A DNA stretch of 7,483 nucleotides from an uncultured Selenomonadales bacterium (lineage in GTDB: Bacteria; Bacillota; Clostridia; Christensenellales; QALW01): NCBI GenBank assembly GCA_905200615.1, contig CAJKLB010000066.1, positions 1 to 7,483 on the forward strand. The letters run 5' to 3'. Made by a program: the position numbers and the translations under genes. Every line of letters starts with the position of its first letter. The stretch's first letter is position 1. Below, piece by piece: positions 4,946 to 7,483 of the stretch. The notes beneath the pieces are model-generated. The model was given only the letters and a program-made list of their open reading frames with translations, had not been told where the DNA came from and made no database searches.

Positions 4946-5817
4946 GATTTCTCCATACGCTGACGCAAACAGTCATAAATCAAAATTCCCGCTGCCACCG
5001 ACGCATTTAAGGATTCAATATTCCCGTTTTGTGGTAAAGAAACAAGGCAATCACAGTTTCTTTTTACCAAGGGAGAAAGACCCTCTCCCTCCGCACCTAC
5101 AACCAACGCCGCAGGGCCGGTCATATCTACACGGGAATACAGTTTTCCCTCCATCGAGGCGCCGTATACCCAAATTCCTTGCTTTTTAAGCTTTTCTATC
5201 GTTTGCGAAATGTTTGTTACACGAGCTATCCGCATATATTCAATCGCTCCCGCCGAGCATTTTGCCACCACAGGCGTCAGCCCCACGGCTCTCCGCTGGG
5301 GAACGATGACCCCGTGAACACCGGCACACTCCGCGCTTCTGATAATAGCACCGAGATTCTGCGGATCACAAATACCGTCCAGAATAACGATCAGCGGCGG
5401 TTCGCCCTTCTCTTTTGCATATAAAAGAATATCTTCCACCGAGCAATATTCCTTTACCGCTACATAAGCAATTAAGCCTTGATGTGCCCCTGTAACCGAA
5501 AGTTTATCCAACCGAACGCGTTCCACTTCCTGTATCACGGCGCCGTTGACACGCGCGTCATAAACGATTTCTTTTACCGGCCCCTGTAGTTCTCCTTTAG
5601 CCACTAATAATTTTTCAATTGCGCGTCCTGCTTTTATGGCCTCTCGTATGGGATTCCGTCCCTCTAAAATATTTTCCGGCTCTTGTTCATTCCGTGGAAC
5701 CGGCTCTGTTTTCCCGTTGAAATTTGTATGCGCCGCGTTCTTTTGCCGTGTACCGGAAAATTTATCCTTTCGGGAGTTGGCATATTTAAAATTTTTTTTG
5801 CTTTCAATTTGTTTCAT
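4942..5817 (-). CDS. rlmB: 23S rRNA (guanosine-2'-O-)-methyltransferase RlmB-type (SpoU/TrmH family)
   Basis: A SPOUT-fold methyltransferase of 291 residues. RlmB methylates the 2'-oxygen of a guanosine in 23S rRNA; the exact target of this protein is inferred from the family. After a basic, probably disordered extension of about 48 residues comes the substrate-binding domain (ENILEGRNPIREAI, 49-62), then the catalytic domain. Its motifs are DPQNLGAIIRSAECAG (151-166, with N154 and R160), VVGAEGEGLSP (239-249) and LPQNGNIESLNASVAAGI (261-278), whose lower part forms the trefoil knot that binds S-adenosylmethionine. The third motif has Q263 where methionine is common. A strong GGAGG site (5824-5828) lies six bases before the ATG. 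The start overlaps the end of mrnC by 14 bases. Confidence 0.93.
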   Translation of the reverse strand: MKQIESKKNFKYANSRKDKFSGTRQKNAAHTNFNGKTEPVPRNEQEPENILEGRNPIREAIKAGRAIEKLLVAKGELQGPVKEIVYDARVNGAVIQEVERVRLDKLSVTGAHQGLIAYVAVKEYCSVEDILLYAKEKGEPPLIVILDGICDPQNLGAIIRSAECAGVHGVIVPQRRAVGLTPVVAKCSAGAIEYMRIARVTNISQTIEKLKKQGIWVYGASMEGKLYSRVDMTGPAALVVGAEGEGLSPLVKRNCDCLVSLPQNGNIESLNASVAAGILIYDCLRQRMEKS

Positions 5818-6181
5818 AAGTTTCCTCCAATATTTTTTGCATTAACAGATCCATCCGCTGTTCTTCTTTTAATAAAAACAAATACCCGAATACGGCTTCC
5901 AATGCCGTAGCAGTCCGATAATCCGCGATATTCGCGTTTTTGGGAATGGTTCCCGGATGGGTGTTTCTGCCTCGTTTTGCAATATAAAGTTCCTCTTGCG
6001 TCAACAATGGCTCTACCTTGTAATAGGCCTCTTTTTGCCCGGCGGCACATACCATCCTTGCCGCGGCACTGTGAAGAGAGTGGGCGTTAAGATCATGCTT
6101 TGCTGCCAGATAGGCTCTTATGTAAAGACTATATACTGCGTCTCCTACCGAAGCCAGCACCAAAGGATTCAACTGGCGCAC
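5804..6181 (-). CDS. mrnC: Mini-ribonuclease III
   Basis: A dimeric RNase III-like enzyme lacking the double-stranded RNA binding domain; in Bacillus it trims both sides of the 23S rRNA precursor. The 125 residues from the GTG start contain LNPLVLASVGDAVYSLYIR (4-22, catalytic D14), RGRN (70-73), PKNANIADYRTATALEAVFG (80-99, with catalytic E95). The GTG at 6181 has AGGAG upstream but at a long spacing of about 11. The better-spaced ATG at 6186 is out of frame and stops at once. The protein-like frame continues upstream to 6241 (a TAG lies at 6242-6244) as FIFNAIEQKFQGDQNAV, resembling the usual family N-terminus, but without ATG, GTG or TTG. The true start is therefore doubtful: a rare ATT or ATA start, or a one-base error between 6238 and 6248, would explain it. 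Confidence 0.9.
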   Translation of the reverse strand: MRQLNPLVLASVGDAVYSLYIRAYLAAKHDLNAHSLHSAAARMVCAAGQKEAYYKVEPLLTQEELYIAKRGRNTHPGTIPKNANIADYRTATALEAVFGYLFLLKEEQRMDLLMQKILEETYETN

Positions 6182-6270
6182 CGCATTTTGATCTCCTTGA
6201 AATTTTTGCTCTATCGCGTTAAAAATAAAACCGTCTATTTGCTATCATTCCTTTTATTTTATGCCATTTT

Positions 6271-6299
6271 ATTATAGCAAAAAAAAACGCTTATGTACA
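6271..6299 (-). promoter_or_regulatory. Promoter of the mrnC-rlmB-sigH operon
   Basis: Read on the minus strand, TATAAT (6276-6271) is a perfect -10, and TGTACA (6299-6294), matching four of six -35 positions, lies 17 bases before it. Transcription would start near 6264, leaving a short leader before mrnC. In Bacillus cysS lies upstream of mrnC; here mrnC is the first gene, so a promoter at this place is expected. Confidence 0.65.
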
Positions 6300-6598
6300 G
6301 CAGCAAAAAAATATATTCAAAGAGTGATATGGTTATATAAGGGTGTGTGACAAAAAACAAGAAAATAGGAGAAATCGATAAGCTTACCCCAAAATTCAAG
6401 GGAAAGGATCCAATCATTTGCTATAAAAAAGAATAGCAGGCGCTTTCAGGCGCGGTAATTGTATTTTTATACGGCGCGATAAACACGGCAATCAAGCGTA
6501 AAAATTGACTGTAAAGAAATGTGAGAGAATAACATCAGCGAAAAGTAAAGGCAGCATAAGTCGGTAGCCTGAATTGTTTAGGTTAGGAGCTATTTGTT
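6300..6598. other. Intergenic stretch without a recognisable gene
   Basis: All frames on both strands are broken here. The longest plausible plus-strand piece (6341-6433, beginning GCVTKNKKIGEIDKL) is 31 codons with no start and no family resemblance I know. In the same frame after its TAG, another 23 codons (QALSGAVIVFLYGAIN...) run to a TGA near 6505. It contains three copies of GGCGC (6439, 6449, 6473), two of them as GGCGCGRTAA 24 bases apart, and small hairpins GCTAT/ATAGC (6420-6437) and GTAT/ATAC (6461-6472). It may be gene debris. I see no tRNA, riboswitch or insertion sequence. Confidence 0.4.
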
Positions 6599-7147
6599 TC
6601 ATTCCTCAAGCCAATCATTGTAGGTGAAAAAATCCCGGCGTTGAAAATCAAAAGATTTGCAAATATCCGTATATCTGCGCAAACGGTTAACGCGCTCTTT
6701 ATCCTTTTCTGTATAAAAAAACAGATTGCTTTTTTGACAAATCAAAATATCTCTCATGCAAAAAATTTCATTTGGGAAATTTCCTGTCGGGCACATATTT
6801 CCGTGTTTGCAAACAAGACAACACTTAAGTTTTACATTTGAGGGAAGCTTTTTTTGCAGATCGGCAAACGCGTCAATCCATAAATAGTCTTGGCCGTAAC
6901 CCCATATTTCATTTCTTCTATATTTTATACCGACAGCCACAAATTGCGGTTCATTTGCATCCTCTTCATTGCATACAATATGAACGGGTGCTTTTTGTTC
7001 ACCGGTTGGCGTATCTAAAGTGATATCGTAATGATACTGTTTGTGCATTTGATACCTCGCTTTTTTTACAGTATTTTTTCCAATAACCTTATCAAAACTA
7101 ACCGCAGCAATAAAACTGTCGTTTGCGGTAAGATCCGGTCCTTTCAT
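6599..7147 (-). pseudogene. C-terminal part of a decayed gene of an uncharacterised cysteine-containing family
   Basis: This open stretch of 182 codons encodes a soluble protein. Its C-terminal half contains GYGQDYLWIDAFADLQKKLP (83-102), a cysteine cluster KCCLVCKHGNMCPTGNFPNE (108-127, C109, C110, C113, C119) with C130 shortly after, and the ending FFTYNDWLEE. The cysteines could bind a metal. I recognise the pattern as that of an unnamed Firmicutes family (possibly the one listed as DUF6304, from memory only) whose function is unknown. The ATG at 7147 has no ribosome binding site, and family-like sequence continues upstream in other frames, so this is better seen as the back end of a broken gene than as a complete one. 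Two overlaps with no neighbour give no operon context. Confidence 0.6.
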
Positions 7148-7472
7148 TATCTTTTTGAAGATGCATGAAATGTAAAGAAAACCTTTTCTTAATCGCTGTA
7201 ATGAACCTTTTTTCAGCTTTATTCCTTTTATAGATGCTTTTCGGTTCCTTTATATATTTTTTTTCGTTATCAATCGATTGATATTCAGTCATGGTTTCAA
7301 AGGAATGAATTTCAATATCTTGAAGAGTAATATCAGCATCGGTAATTTCCATATCATAATATGGATTTTCCTTTATGACTTTGTGAAGAATTCAGTGCTT
7401 TGTCGTGATATGCAGATTATTATTTTCGCAATACTTTAGAAAAAGTTCCGCATCCTGAAATTTAAAATCAAA
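7136..7472 (-). pseudogene. Frameshifted N-terminal part of the same decayed gene
   Basis: One frame reads FDFKFQDAELFLKYCENNN and on to TTKH, then a TGA at 7394-7392. The same frame resumes with VIKENPYYDMEITDADITL and continues to EKKYIKEPKSI near 7236. Sense then appears to move to a second frame (KGIKLKKGSLQRLRK, about 7230-7185), a third (VFFTFHASSKR, about 7183-7153), the first again for DNERTG, and finally the frame of the 182-codon stretch (PDLTANDSFIAAVSF). These pieces follow one another without large gaps, as expected for one coding sequence broken by several small indels and a stop. An upstream TAA at 7475-7473 shows that the extreme start is also lost or lies in another frame. 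Choice of join points is my inference. Confidence 0.5.
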
Positions 7473-7483
7473 TTAACGGTTTA

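Noticed and set aside
5179..5424. Plus-strand open frames opposite rlmB and mrnC
   Set aside because: They lie antisense to clearly recognised proteins, with no ribosome binding sites or motifs.
6568..6582. Terminator hairpin (CCTGAA/TTTAGG) after the decayed gene
   Set aside because: Six pairs including a wobble, a three-base loop and no T-run on the minus strand.
1..7483. CRISPR array, tRNA genes, attachment sites or complete insertion sequences
   Set aside because: No regularly spaced repeats, no cloverleaf-type sequences, and no transposase or paired terminal repeats were found on reading both strands.

Overview
The window looks like a chromosomal segment from an anaerobic, Gram-positive, low-to-mid GC member of the Firmicutes, most likely class Clostridia. 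The evidence is an oxygen-sensitive class III ribonucleotide reductase with its activase, a sporulation/stationary-phase sigma factor of the SigH (Spo0H) type, the Firmicutes-type gene block mrnC-rlmB-sigH, and strong AGGAGG-like ribosome binding sites. I cannot place the genus.

Layout, left to right. Positions 1-72 hold the last 23 codons of an unidentified plus-strand gene. Positions 73-355 are non-coding apart from a possible 26-codon hydrophobic peptide (201-281) whose start region lies inside a long imperfect hairpin. A small-type signal recognition particle RNA gene (ffs) lies at about 356-481. It has its own promoter and a 19-bp terminal helix followed by seven T. An nrd operon follows on the plus strand: two NrdR-box-like palindromes, a near-consensus promoter (TTGACA-17-TATACT), nrdD (624-2888), a 49-codon gene (2905-3054), nrdG (3038-3529), and then a TVP38/TMEM64-type membrane protein (3590-4282). 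A hairpin terminator at 4299-4335 separates this from the minus-strand operon mrnC (5804-6181), rlmB (4942-5817) and sigH (4334-4945), whose reading frames overlap end to start. Positions 6182-6598 are intergenic, with the promoter of that operon and little else that I can explain. Positions 6599-7483 hold a decayed minus-strand gene of an uncharacterised cysteine-containing family. Its protein can be followed only by changing frame several times.

The most notable point is the nrd operon. The large NrdD protein stops after its zinc-site region and lacks the glycyl radical loop. That loop (RITGY) is carried by the separate 49-residue protein encoded 16 bases downstream behind its own AGGAGG site. 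The two proteins would together make one complete class III reductase, with NrdG activating the small protein's Gly22. Such a split would make the radical-bearing part a replaceable subunit, comparable in principle to GrcA (YfiD) and pyruvate formate-lyase. The large subunit also has only three cysteines in the usual zinc site, plus an unusual HICGCE tail that might complete it.

The minus-strand operon links rRNA processing (Mini-III), rRNA 2'-O-methylation (RlmB) and a transition-state sigma factor, as in other Firmicutes. The start codon of mrnC is uncertain, because family-like coding sequence extends upstream of the only usual start codon.
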